Position numbers and translations under genes: made by a program
The notes under the pieces: generated by a model
What the model saw: the letters and a program-made list of their open reading frames with translations, nothing else
Told to the model about the DNA's origin: nothing
Databases searched by the model: none
Assembly: GCF_947497125.1 (NCBI RefSeq)
Contig: NZ_CANMFI010000001.1
Coordinates: 124,001 to 188,000 of the forward strand
DNA length: 64,000 bases
Source: an uncultured Polaribacter sp.
Lineage (GTDB): Bacteria > Bacteroidota > Bacteroidia > Flavobacteriales > Flavobacteriaceae
Direction of reading: 5' to 3'
Shown: piece after piece, positions 34,105 to 41,515 of the stretch
How the letters are laid out: the number at the start of each line of letters is the position of its first letter
Position numbering within the stretch: position 1 is the first letter of the stretch

Positions 34105-34401
34105 ATGGTATTTTACTGATTTTTAAAAAGATACAAGATATATCTTTGATAAAAAAGATACAATTCTGTATTGTAGCTCTTCACAATCATCACAGCAACT
34201 ACAACATTACCCATACATTTATGTTTTTTTATGATTTTGATGATTGAAAAAGAGTAAATTAAAACTGCTACAACGGTTACTCTCACTCAAAATAGAGTTT
34301 TTTATTTTACGATGTATGTTTTTTATATGGGTGTTTATTATTAAAAACACATAAAATACTATTTAAATTTACGATATTATTAATTTATAAATTAAATAGG
34401 T
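34105..34401 (+). other. Spacer before the T9SS protein gene with a promoter box and a Thr/Ile-rich stretch
   Basis: A -7 box TATCTTTG lies at 34141-34148, far upstream of the next ATG (34402). Downstream, TACAAT/ATTGTA forms a small hairpin, a stretch ACAATCATCACAGCAACTAC would read as Thr and Ile codons but has no start codon in frame, and ACTCAAAATAGAGTTTTTTA near 34286 looks like a weak terminator. No ORF can be supported. Confidence 0.4.
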
Positions 34402-36195
34402 ATGAAAAAAATTACTTTATTATTAACCTTATTGACTTTTTCAATTGGGTATTCTCAAACTTACGATCTATTAGAATCGTTTAATGGCTCTGGATTAGAA
34501 GGCACCTTTGGTAGTACCACTGCCCAATATGCAACCGATCCTGTTGGTACTGATCAAGTAGTTCAAATAACCAGTAATACTAATGGTGATGTTTGGCAAG
34601 GAGTAGACGTTGATTTAGCGAGCAACTATAAATTGACTTCTGATACTCAGCTTACAATGCAGTTAGATGTATACTCAACCACAGCAATAACAATTGCACC
34701 AAAAGCACAAGGAGGTGTATCAGGAGCACCAGATTCAGTTACCTCTGTTGATCATACTGGATCGGGATGGGAAAATTTAACATTAACTTTCGATAAAAGT
34801 TTAGATGGTAAAGTGCCTGCAAATGGAATTTATGCTGATTTTGCTTTACACATAAATTGGGATACAACGAACAACAATTTTGGAGCTTCAGATGGTAGGG
34901 TTTTTTATATAAAGAATCTTAAAGGTTTGCTCTCTGCACCGGTTGTAAATTCGCAAACGTATGATTTATTAGAATCGTTTAATGGCTCTGGATTAGAAGG
35001 CACCTTTGGTGATACAGCTGCCCAATATGCAACCGATCCTGTTGGTACTGATCAAGTACTTCAAATAACCAGTAATTCTAATGGTGCAATTTGGCAAGGT
35101 GTAAATTTCGATTTTGCTAGTAACTATAAATTGACATCCGATACACAGCTTACAATGCAGTTAGATGTATATTCAACCACAGCAATAACAATTGCACCAA
35201 AAGCACAAGGTGGTGAATCAGGAGCACCAGATTCAGTTACTTCTGTTGATCATACTGGATCGGGATGGGAAAATTTAACATTAACTTTCGATAAAAGTTT
35301 AGATGGTAAAGTGCCTGCAAATGGAATTTATGCTGATTTTGCGTTACACATAAATTGGGATACTGCGAACAATAATTTTGGAGCTTCAGATGGTAGGGTT
35401 TTTTATATAAGGAATCTTAAAGGTTTGCTCTCTGCTTCAACTGTAGAAATAGCTCCAACGAATACACCACCAACACCACCAAGTTTTGACGCACAAAATG
35501 TAATGTCTTTATATAGCGAGGCGTATACAGCTTCAACATCAATACTAAATTCAGATTGGGATGATTCTTCTATGGAAGAAGTTACCATTGCAGGTAATAA
35601 AGTTTTAAAGGTTTCTGGAAATAATTTTTTAGGAATAATTTTAGGTGATTATTTAGATGCGACAACTATGACTCATTTACATATGGATTATTGGTTAGCT
35701 GTAGATCATACTCAAGGTCAGGTTCTTAATCCTAAATTATCTAACCATGCTGCACAATCTGGTGAAACTAGTGCAATTGATATTACAAACACTATTAACA
35801 GTCAAAATGAGGTTAAAAAATGGCAATCTAAAGAATTTGCTTTAAACGGTGATAGAAATTCAGTTAAAGAATTTTTAATTACGCAAGCAGGTAAAACAGG
35901 ATTGTATTATTTAGATAATGTATATTTATATGTTGCAGGAACTGCAAGCCTAGAAAACAATAAATTATTAGGTTTGTCTATGTTTCCAAACCCAGCATCT
36001 GATAAATTAAATATTTCTGTTAAAGAAGCTATTAGCAACCTAGAGATATTTAATATTTTAGGTAAAAAAGTAATGAGTGTAAATGTAAATGACACAAGAG
36101 CTTCAATAAATATTTCTAGTTTAACTTCTGGTGTTTATTTAATTAAATACAATGTTGGTAACACAATTGGTACTTCTAAATTTATCAAGCAATAA
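34402..36195 (+). CDS. Secreted protein with two tandem carbohydrate-binding-like repeats and a T9SS sorting domain
   Basis: A 597-residue exported protein. The signal peptide ends near residue 18 (IGYSQ). Two repeats of about 160 residues follow, starting QTYDLLESFNGSGLEGTFG at residues 19 and 185, almost identical at protein and DNA level. A third, different module (about 355-515) begins after a Thr/Pro linker and resembles the beta-sandwich modules of flavobacterial polysaccharide-active proteins. The last 75 residues (GLSMFPNPASDKLNISV to SGVYLIKYNVGN and TSKFIKQ) are a type A C-terminal sorting domain for type IX secretion. It has no catalytic module, so it is likely an extracellular or surface glycan-binding protein. 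Confidence 0.85.
   Translation: MKKITLLLTLLTFSIGYSQTYDLLESFNGSGLEGTFGSTTAQYATDPVGTDQVVQITSNTNGDVWQGVDVDLASNYKLTSDTQLTMQLDVYSTTAITIAPKAQGGVSGAPDSVTSVDHTGSGWENLTLTFDKSLDGKVPANGIYADFALHINWDTTNNNFGASDGRVFYIKNLKGLLSAPVVNSQTYDLLESFNGSGLEGTFGDTAAQYATDPVGTDQVLQITSNSNGAIWQGVNFDFASNYKLTSDTQLTMQLDVYSTTAITIAPKAQGGESGAPDSVTSVDHTGSGWENLTLTFDKSLDGKVPANGIYADFALHINWDTANNNFGASDGRVFYIRNLKGLLSASTVEIAPTNTPPTPPSFDAQNVMSLYSEAYTASTSILNSDWDDSSMEEVTIAGNKVLKVSGNNFLGIILGDYLDATTMTHLHMDYWLAVDHTQGQVLNPKLSNHAAQSGETSAIDITNTINSQNEVKKWQSKEFALNGDRNSVKEFLITQAGKTGLYYLDNVYLYVAGTASLENNKLLGLSMFPNPASDKLNISVKEAISNLEIFNILGKKVMSVNVNDTRASINISSLTSGVYLIKYNVGNTIGTSKFIKQ
34456..35435 (+). repeat. Internal tandem duplication, 498-bp period
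   Basis: Unit 1 starts at 34456 and unit 2 at 34954; each covers about 480 bp. They differ at scattered, mostly synonymous positions and a few codons (for example GSTT versus GDTA). The near identity points to a recent duplication or gene conversion. Confidence 0.9.
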
Positions 36196-36237
36196 ATTAA
36201 TGTAACATTATTTTTAGAATGCGATATTGTATTGCAT

Positions 36238-36271
36238 AAAAAAACCTTACTAAAATTAGTAAGGTTTTTTT
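36238..36271. terminator. Terminator after the T9SS protein gene
   Basis: AAAACCTTACTAA / TTAGTAAGGTTTT, 13 pairs with a 2-nt loop, flanked by A and T runs. It can serve the T9SS gene and the tRNA gene on the opposite strand. Confidence 0.85.
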
Positions 36272-36272
36272 G

Positions 36273-36345
36273 TGACCGGGCTGGGGCTCGAACCCAGGAC
36301 CCTCTCCTTAAAAGGGAGATGCTCTACCAACTGAGCTACCAGGTC
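36273..36345 (-). tRNA. tRNA-Lys (anticodon TTT)
   Basis: A 73-nt cloverleaf: acceptor GACCTGG / CCCGGTC, D stem GCTC/GAGC with the AGTTGGTA loop, anticodon stem TCTCC/GGAGA with loop CTTTTAA (anticodon TTT), T stem CTGGG/CCCAG with TTCGAGC loop, discriminator A, and no encoded CCA. The acceptor stem has one mismatch at pair 5-68 (U against C). Confidence 0.95.
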
Positions 36346-36438
36346 TTTTTTAATTGAGTGCAAATATACTATCAATGATTGGAATTATTGGCATTAATTT
36401 GAAAAAATTTTATAGATATTTGCATAAAACATAGATTG

Positions 36439-36954
36439 ATGAAAATAGTATTATTAGGTTACATGACTTCTGGAAAATCGAGTATTGGTAAACAACTCTC
36501 TAAAAATTTGTCTATGAAGTTTTTAGACCTAGATGATTATATTGTTGAAAAAGAAAAAATGCCAATTACAGAAATTTTTTCTTCAAAGGGAGAAATATAT
36601 TTTCGATTAATTGAAAACACCTATTTAAAAGAAGTATTGGCAAAAGAAGAAGATTTTATACTTTCTCTTGGCGGTGGTACTCCTTGTTATGCCAATAACA
36701 TGGAGGCAATAAATAAAGGGAAAACCAAATCTGTTTACTTAAAGGCCACCAATCAAACCTTAATAGATCGATTAATTCTTAAAAAAAGCACTCGCCCAAT
36801 AATAGCGAATTTAAGTGATGATCAAATTCCAGAATTTGTGGCAAAACATCTTTTTGAAAGACGCTTTTATTATGAACAAGCAAAGTATACTTTAAATGTT
36901 GATGATAAAACAATCAAAAAGGTTTCCGAAGAAATAGAAATGTTATTATATTAA
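36439..36954 (+). CDS. aroK: Shikimate kinase
   Basis: A 171-residue kinase that phosphorylates shikimate at the 3-hydroxyl with ATP. Walker A is GYMTSGKSS (residues 7-15), the shikimate-binding DLDDYIVEKE carries the DxD pair, FRLIEN contains the RxxE arginine, LGGGTPCY is the GGG loop and STRPI is in the lid. The ATG at 36439 is preferred over a TTG one codon upstream. A GATATTTGCAT box lies 20 bp before it. The 3' end overlaps the convergent PRTase gene by 9 bp. Confidence 0.95.
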   Translation: MKIVLLGYMTSGKSSIGKQLSKNLSMKFLDLDDYIVEKEKMPITEIFSSKGEIYFRLIENTYLKEVLAKEEDFILSLGGGTPCYANNMEAINKGKTKSVYLKATNQTLIDRLILKKSTRPIIANLSDDQIPEFVAKHLFERRFYYEQAKYTLNVDDKTIKKVSEEIEMLLY

Positions 36955-37449
36955 ATAAGCAACAGCCTTGTTTTTATGAAACTCTACCTGAATGTGTTCT
37001 TTGATAGAGGTTGATAAAGAAATGCCTTTAAAATCTGCTTTTACCGGATATTTTTTATGATTTCTATTTACTAAAACAGCTGTTTTAAATTTCTTTAACG
37101 GAACTTCTAAAAAATGTTTAATTCCGTATATTAAAGTTGTACCAGAATTTAAAACATCATCTACTAAAACCAACGATTTATTCTTATAATCTTCAACTTC
37201 TAGAGAGGTTTTAATAGGTTTTAAAGGCTTTTTTTTGTCTATATCAACCTTACAAAGGGTTACTTTTAAAGTAGATATTTCTTGTAATACATCTACAATT
37301 TTTTCAGCAAAAATAAAACCATTACCAACAATTCCTGCAAGTACAACTTCTTTTTCAGTATTATTTGTTTCGTAGATTTGATATGCAATTCTTCTAATTT
37401 TTTGTGAGATTTGCAATTCGTTTAATATAACGTTTTTAGTTGTTTTCAT
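36946..37449 (-). CDS. Phosphoribosyltransferase family protein (PyrR-like)
   Basis: A 167-residue type I PRTase fold. The PRPP loop is VLVDDVLNSGTTL (near residues 94-106), the family's acidic pair followed by the (N/T)SGTT turn; the PP loop is in AGIVGNGF near residue 39. The overall arrangement is like PyrR, the pyrimidine-operon attenuator protein and uracil PRTase, but no pyrimidine genes are near and the RNA-binding surface cannot be judged. Its start overlaps the stop of the upstream S4 gene by 4 bp, so the two are translationally coupled. Confidence 0.88.
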   Translation of the reverse strand: MKTTKNVILNELQISQKIRRIAYQIYETNNTEKEVVLAGIVGNGFIFAEKIVDVLQEISTLKVTLCKVDIDKKKPLKPIKTSLEVEDYKNKSLVLVDDVLNSGTTLIYGIKHFLEVPLKKFKTAVLVNRNHKKYPVKADFKGISLSTSIKEHIQVEFHKNKAVAYLI

Positions 37450-37826
37450 ATATCTAGTGTTGTATCTTCTTGATAGTCATCAATATCACGTCTATCTTTT
37501 TTTGTTGGTCTGCCTGTACCTTTTTTTCTGTAATAATCTTTTGCATATTTTAAAAGCTCAGTTTTTTCAAAAGCTTCTTTGGGTGTAACATCTTTTCTGT
37601 AAAGATCTACAATTTTGGCACCAACTCTACTTTCTGGTAAATCTAAAACTTTTATTTGATAATTTATTTGATTTTTTCTTACTATAATCAATTCATCACC
37701 AAATATTTCTTTAGAAGGTTTTACGCTTTTATTTTCTAGTTTTACTTGTCCTTTTTTACAAGCTGTTGTTGCAATACTTCTTGTTTTAAAAATACGAATG
37801 CACCACAAATATTTATCAATTCTCAT
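37446..37826 (-). CDS. S4-domain RNA-binding protein (Hsp15 type)
   Basis: A 126-residue protein. Residues 1-65 are the S4 domain: MRIDKYLWCIRIFKTRSIATTACKKGQVKLE, with the RxDKxLxxxRxFKTRs signature of Hsp15/YrfH-like proteins. The tail is strongly basic (KYAKDYYRKKGTGRPTKKDRRD) and ends acidic. Hsp15 binds 50S subunits carrying nascent peptide-tRNA and aids recycling of stalled ribosomes. It overlaps the PRTase gene by 4 bp. Confidence 0.92.
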   Translation of the reverse strand: MRIDKYLWCIRIFKTRSIATTACKKGQVKLENKSVKPSKEIFGDELIIVRKNQINYQIKVLDLPESRVGAKIVDLYRKDVTPKEAFEKTELLKYAKDYYRKKGTGRPTKKDRRDIDDYQEDTTLDI

Positions 37827-37905
37827 AAAAATAGTTAAAATGTAACGTTTGTCTTTTTACAAAGGTATAAAATTGGTAAATTGCGCGCTTAAAAATTATT
37901 GTTAA

Positions 37906-38739
37906 ATGAATAAAATAAAATATAGTATTGTACTTTTCGTATTGTCAATTGTTATTTACTCTTGTGGAGACGATAATTTTAGAGGTATAAACAACCCATT
38001 TTTAGACATCGACCACGAGGCACTTGCTTTGTCTGATAATGACACATTAGTTAATTTTTTAAAGAATCATTATTACGATGATACTGTTGGGGTAGATTCT
38101 GTTAAAACATTAGTTGCTGGTAAAACACCATTGTTTGATAATATTATTACAATGAATGTAAAAAGAAACGATATTGACTATAAATTGTATGTATATAAAA
38201 TTAAAGATGGAAATCCGATAGATCCTGTTTACGGTTCTCCTTCAGATGATAAAGGATATCCATCAGTTTCAGATTCTATTTATGCAAATTATTCTGGCCA
38301 AGCAATACTTTCTACAAACGAATTAGGTGTAAATTTTGATCGTAATACAACAGGATCGTGGTTTAGCTATACTAGTTTAGCGGTTAGAGGTTGGTCTTTT
38401 GGATTTACTAATTTTAAAGGGGGATATTTAAAGAAAGAAGCAGATGGTAGTGTTTTTAATGGGCCTATTACTTATTTAGATGGTGCTAAAGGAATACTAT
38501 TTATTCCGTCTGGATTGTCTTATACTTCTATAGATACAAGAAACTATACGAGTAGTTTAGTAAATCAAAATTTACTTTTTTATGTAGAATTACTAGATTT
38601 TGTAAAAGATACTGACCATGATAACGATGGAACACCTTCAGATGAAGAAGATGCTAATAATGACGGAGATTTAACAAACGATTTTAGTGATGCTGATAAT
38701 CCTACATTTGCAGATTACTTGAATCCGAATGTAAATTAG
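37906..38739 (+). CDS. FKBP-like peptidyl-prolyl isomerase domain lipoprotein
   Basis: A 277-residue lipoprotein (signal with lipobox VIYSC, Cys20). The central part has the FKBP pattern: SIYANYSGQ, VNFDRNTTGSWFSYTSLAVRGWSFGFTNFKGG, DGAKGILFIPSGLSY, corresponding to V-x-YxG, F-x-S, VIxGWxEGL and I(P)xxLAYG of FKBPs. The C terminus is acidic with repeats of D-x-D-x-D-G (DTDHDNDGTPSDEEDANNDG), a likely calcium-binding tail. Periplasmic, perhaps a folding helper for outer-membrane or secreted proteins. Several FKBP active-site aromatics are not obvious, so catalysis is uncertain. Confidence 0.75.
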   Translation: MNKIKYSIVLFVLSIVIYSCGDDNFRGINNPFLDIDHEALALSDNDTLVNFLKNHYYDDTVGVDSVKTLVAGKTPLFDNIITMNVKRNDIDYKLYVYKIKDGNPIDPVYGSPSDDKGYPSVSDSIYANYSGQAILSTNELGVNFDRNTTGSWFSYTSLAVRGWSFGFTNFKGGYLKKEADGSVFNGPITYLDGAKGILFIPSGLSYTSIDTRNYTSSLVNQNLLFYVELLDFVKDTDHDNDGTPSDEEDANNDGDLTNDFSDADNPTFADYLNPNVN

Positions 38740-38756
38740 CCACATTTTAAAACATA

Positions 38757-38791
38757 AAAAAAAACTCTTGAATTTTTCAAGAGCTTTTTTT
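38757..38791. terminator. Bidirectional terminator between FKBP-like and beta-barrel genes
   Basis: CTCTTGAA-TTT-TTCAAGAG (38765-38783) flanked by runs of A and T on either side. It serves the two convergent genes. Confidence 0.8.
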
Positions 38792-38812
38792 TGTACGTAA
38801 AATTTTTAAAAC

Positions 38813-39421
38813 TTATAGCTTATAAGATAAACCAATTATAACTTGATTTACTCTCGTATCAAATTTTACATTAGTTGTATCGTCTAAAAAGGTAGATTCT
38901 ATCCCGTTAAAGCCTCTTTCTACTCTAATGTCTAAACCAAGGTTTCCTATTTCTATACCACCACCAAACTGAAGTCCAACGGTAAATCCATCACCTTTAA
39001 CATCTCCAATATCATTTAAGCTAAAATCTGAGCTTAATAGGTACTGAAAAGAAGGCCCTACAAATACGTTACCAATTCCAAAAACCTTTTTACCTAATAA
39101 AACCGGAATGTCTATTTTTTGAAAGTTGTAAGAAGTAGAAGTAGTACTTCCCGTTTTTTTATATAAAACTTCGTTTTCTAGATTTGTATAAACCAATTCT
39201 GGTCTAACATATAAACCAACAACAGGTATTTTAAGACGTAACCAAATACCAGCATGATATCCAGTTTTACTTTTTTCACCCTCAAATACTTTTTCTCCTG
39301 TTTCTTTGATAGAGTTAGAGTTGTAGTTGATACCACCTTTTACACCAAAATCTAATTGGGCATTTGATAGTTGACTAAATCCGAATGTTAAACACAATAC
39401 TAAAATTATTTTTTTCATCAT
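38813..39421 (-). CDS. Outer-membrane beta-barrel (porin family, PorT-like) protein
   Basis: A 202-residue protein with a signal peptide (IILVLCLTFGFSQLSNAQ) and a small beta-barrel: FGVKGGINYNSN at the mature N terminus, GYHAGIWLRLKI, LYVRPELVYTN, QKIDIPVLLGKK, FVGPSFQYLL and the final QVIIGLSYKL strand. This is the outer-membrane-protein beta-barrel family (PF13568) common in Bacteroidota. It is 34 bp downstream of the transketolase subunit gene. Function unknown. Confidence 0.9.
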   Translation of the reverse strand: MMKKIILVLCLTFGFSQLSNAQLDFGVKGGINYNSNSIKETGEKVFEGEKSKTGYHAGIWLRLKIPVVGLYVRPELVYTNLENEVLYKKTGSTTSTSYNFQKIDIPVLLGKKVFGIGNVFVGPSFQYLLSSDFSLNDIGDVKGDGFTVGLQFGGGIEIGNLGLDIRVERGFNGIESTFLDDTTNVKFDTRVNQVIIGLSYKL

Positions 39422-39455
39422 TTTTCTTTTTTAAGTTCTTTTAATAAAAACGTTT

Positions 39456-40409
39456 TTATTTTCTAGTTAGTACTTTTTTAACAGCTTTTACTACTGCATT
39501 TGCATCTAAACCATATTTTTCCATTAATTGTTCTGGTGTACCAGATTCTCCAAAAGTATCGTCTGTTGCCACAAATTCTTGAGGTGTTGGATTATTTAAA
39601 GCCAACGCTCTTGCAACACTTTCTCCTAAACCACCAAGTTTATTATGCTCTTCTGCAGTAACAATACATCCTGTTTTTGCTACAGATTTTAAGATAATAT
39701 CTTCATCTAAAGGCTTAATGGTATGAATGTTAATTACTTCAACAGAAATACCTTCTGCTTCTAATTTTTCTGCGGCTTGTAAAGATTCCCAAACCAAATG
39801 ACCAGTAGCTACAATAGTTACATCTGTCCCTTCAGTTAATTGAATCCCTTTTCCGATTTCAAAAGCATCTTCAGTAGGCATAAAAACCGGTACTTTTGGT
39901 CTACCAAAACGCAAGTATACTGGCCCATCAAAATCTGCAATAGCAATAGTTGCTGCTTTTGTTTGGTTATAATCACAAGTGTTGATAACTGTCATGCCAG
40001 GTAACATTTTCATCAAACCGATGTCTTCTAATATTTGATGAGTTGCGCCATCTTCTCCTAAAGTTACACCTGCATGAGAAGCACATATTTTTACATTTTT
40101 ACCAGAATAAGCCACAGATTGGCGAATTTGGTCATACACTCTACCTGTAGAAAAGTTAGCAAATGTACCAGTAAATGGTATTTTTCCACCAATAGTTAAA
40201 CCCGCTGCAATACCAATCATATTTGCTTCGGCTATACCAATTTGGAAAAATCTTTCTGGATTTTCTTTAATAAATTGATCCATTTTTAGAGAACCAATTA
40301 AATCTGCACATAAAGCAACTACATTAGGGTTTGTTCTACCTAATTCTGTCAATCCGTCTCCAAAGCCAGAACGTGTATCTTTTTTTTCTGTGTACGTGTA
40401 TTTTTTCAT
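39456..40409 (-). CDS. Transketolase, C-terminal subunit
   Basis: A 317-residue protein equal to the pyrimidine-binding and C-terminal domains of transketolase. It has RSGFGDGLTELGRTNPNVVALCADLIGS, the Glu in GIAEANMIGIAAGLTIGG that activates the thiamine diphosphate, and CASHAGVTLGEDGATHQ. In Bacteroidota transketolase is often split in two genes; the pyrophosphate-binding N-terminal subunit should be the partner, but no such gene is in this window. Together they exchange two-carbon units in the pentose phosphate pathway. Confidence 0.93.
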   Translation of the reverse strand: MKKYTYTEKKDTRSGFGDGLTELGRTNPNVVALCADLIGSLKMDQFIKENPERFFQIGIAEANMIGIAAGLTIGGKIPFTGTFANFSTGRVYDQIRQSVAYSGKNVKICASHAGVTLGEDGATHQILEDIGLMKMLPGMTVINTCDYNQTKAATIAIADFDGPVYLRFGRPKVPVFMPTEDAFEIGKGIQLTEGTDVTIVATGHLVWESLQAAEKLEAEGISVEVINIHTIKPLDEDIILKSVAKTGCIVTAEEHNKLGGLGESVARALALNNPTPQEFVATDDTFGESGTPEQLMEKYGLDANAVVKAVKKVLTRK

Positions 40410-40560
40410 TATAGTTTGTTGTGTTGTATAATTTGCGTAAAAATAAACTTTTATTTTACTTTACAGAAAATAAATGAAGTTTAAGATAAAAGACTTTTTA
40501 ACATGCTTTTCATTTTATGAATATTATCAATATTTTTTATTGATTTTTAAATATCTGGTA

Positions 40561-40600
40561 AAAAAAATAAGCTCTTTTTTTACAAAGAGCTTATTTTATA
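40561..40600 (-). terminator. Terminator of the 36-aa gene
   Basis: AAAATAAGCTCTTT / AAAGAGCTTATTTT, 14 pairs with a 6-nt loop. On the minus strand it is followed by a T run. It lies 18 bp after the stop of the small ORF. Confidence 0.85.
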
Positions 40601-40617
40601 TTGAAAAGAATAGTTGT

Positions 40618-40728
40618 TTATCTGTAACGTCTTTTTAAATTCCAAATGATAGAATTTGTATTACTAAAGTTTCTTATTAGTAAGGTAACTTTACTTTCTT
40701 TTGTTGTTTTTTGATTTCTTGTTTTCAT
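40618..40728 (-). CDS. Small basic protein, 36 aa
   Basis: An ATG at 40728 opens a 36-codon frame ending TAA at 40618. The product starts MKTRNQKTTKESKVTLLIRN and ends IIWNLKRRYR, strongly basic with one short hydrophobic patch. The support is context: a -7 box TAAATTTG on the minus strand at 40747-40754, an 18-nt gap to the ATG, and a strong terminator 18 bp after the stop, so the ORF fills a complete short transcription unit. I do not recognise the family. Its composition suggests binding to RNA or to membrane lipid. It could instead be a small RNA that happens to hold an ORF. Confidence 0.6.
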   Translation of the reverse strand: MKTRNQKTTKESKVTLLIRNFSNTNSIIWNLKRRYR

Positions 40729-40746
40729 AATTTTTATTTAATACTG

Positions 40747-40754
40747 CAAATTTA
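40747..40754 (-). promoter_or_regulatory. Promoter -7 element of the 36-aa gene
   Basis: On the minus strand the box reads TAAATTTG followed by CAG. A TTG with a suitable distance (about 23 bp) lies upstream in CACTTGTTTTTC. Confidence 0.65.
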
Positions 40755-40857
40755 GAGCATTTTAAAGTGTTGAAAAACAAGTGTTTAATATGTGTATACT
40801 ATATTAACCCTACATTTTTTAATTTACATGAAATAGGGTTAATATTATTTCTAGCAC

Positions 40858-41436
40858 TTATATATTCATTAATTCTTGGTATAATTTATGAACCGGCAAA
40901 CCAACAACATTGTAAAAACTACCTTCTAAATGATCGATGGCAATATGGCCAATCCATTCTTGAATTCCGTATGCTCCTGCTTTGTCAAAAGGTTTGTAAT
41001 TTGTAATGTAGTAGTTTATTTCATCATCAGAAATTTCTTTAAAAGAAACAACAGTAATATCATTAATAATTTTCTGAAAATTTTTGCTTTTTATACTTAC
41101 AGAGGTAATAACTTCATGACGCTTACCAGATAATGCACGTAACATTTTAAAGGCATCTTCACTGTCTTTTGGTTTTCCTAATGCTTGGTTGTCTAACCAA
41201 ACAATAGTATCAGAAGTAATTACAATATCATTTTTAGATAAATTGGCAAACGGCTTCGATTTTAAATCTGCTAAGAAATCTGTTATTTCTATACCTTTTA
41301 AATTTGTAGGATAAATTTCTTCTACCTCTTTTAATGCAATTGTAAAATCGATGTTTAGGTCTTTAAAAAATTGCTGTCTTCTTGGCGATTTAGATGCTAG
41401 AATAACGTTGTAGTCTTTTAGTTTTTCTTTTAACAT
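40858..41436 (-). CDS. maf: Maf family nucleotide pyrophosphatase
   Basis: A 192-residue enzyme of the Maf/YhdE family that hydrolyses canonical and modified nucleoside triphosphates (dTTP, UTP or m5-modified) to monophosphates. Signatures are VILASKSPRRQQFF (the SxSPRR loop), ITSDTIVWLDNQALGKP with the catalytic Asp, and GAYGIQEWIGHIAIDHLEGSFYNVVGLP near the C terminus. It is 79 bp downstream of a UbiA-type gene on the same strand, with a GTCGAG-type repeat in the gap. Confidence 0.93.
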   Translation of the reverse strand: MLKEKLKDYNVILASKSPRRQQFFKDLNIDFTIALKEVEEIYPTNLKGIEITDFLADLKSKPFANLSKNDIVITSDTIVWLDNQALGKPKDSEDAFKMLRALSGKRHEVITSVSIKSKNFQKIINDITVVSFKEISDDEINYYITNYKPFDKAGAYGIQEWIGHIAIDHLEGSFYNVVGLPVHKLYQELMNI

Positions 41437-41490
41437 TTCTTTGTTAGGTAGCGTGCAGTCTTAACCTATTAAATAATTTATACAAACCCT

Positions 41491-41506
41491 CTCGACTGCA
41501 CTCGAG
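41491..41506. repeat. Half copy of the GTCGAG-type repeat
   Basis: CTCGACTGCACTCGAG matches one arm of the palindrome at 31671-31686 with one changed base. Confidence 0.6.
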
Positions 41507-41515
41507 GAGTTAATT

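Noticed and set aside
40767-41006. Plus-strand 79-codon ORF beside and within maf
   Set aside because: It is mostly antisense to maf and has no coding-like pattern; the minus-strand Maf protein has all family motifs.
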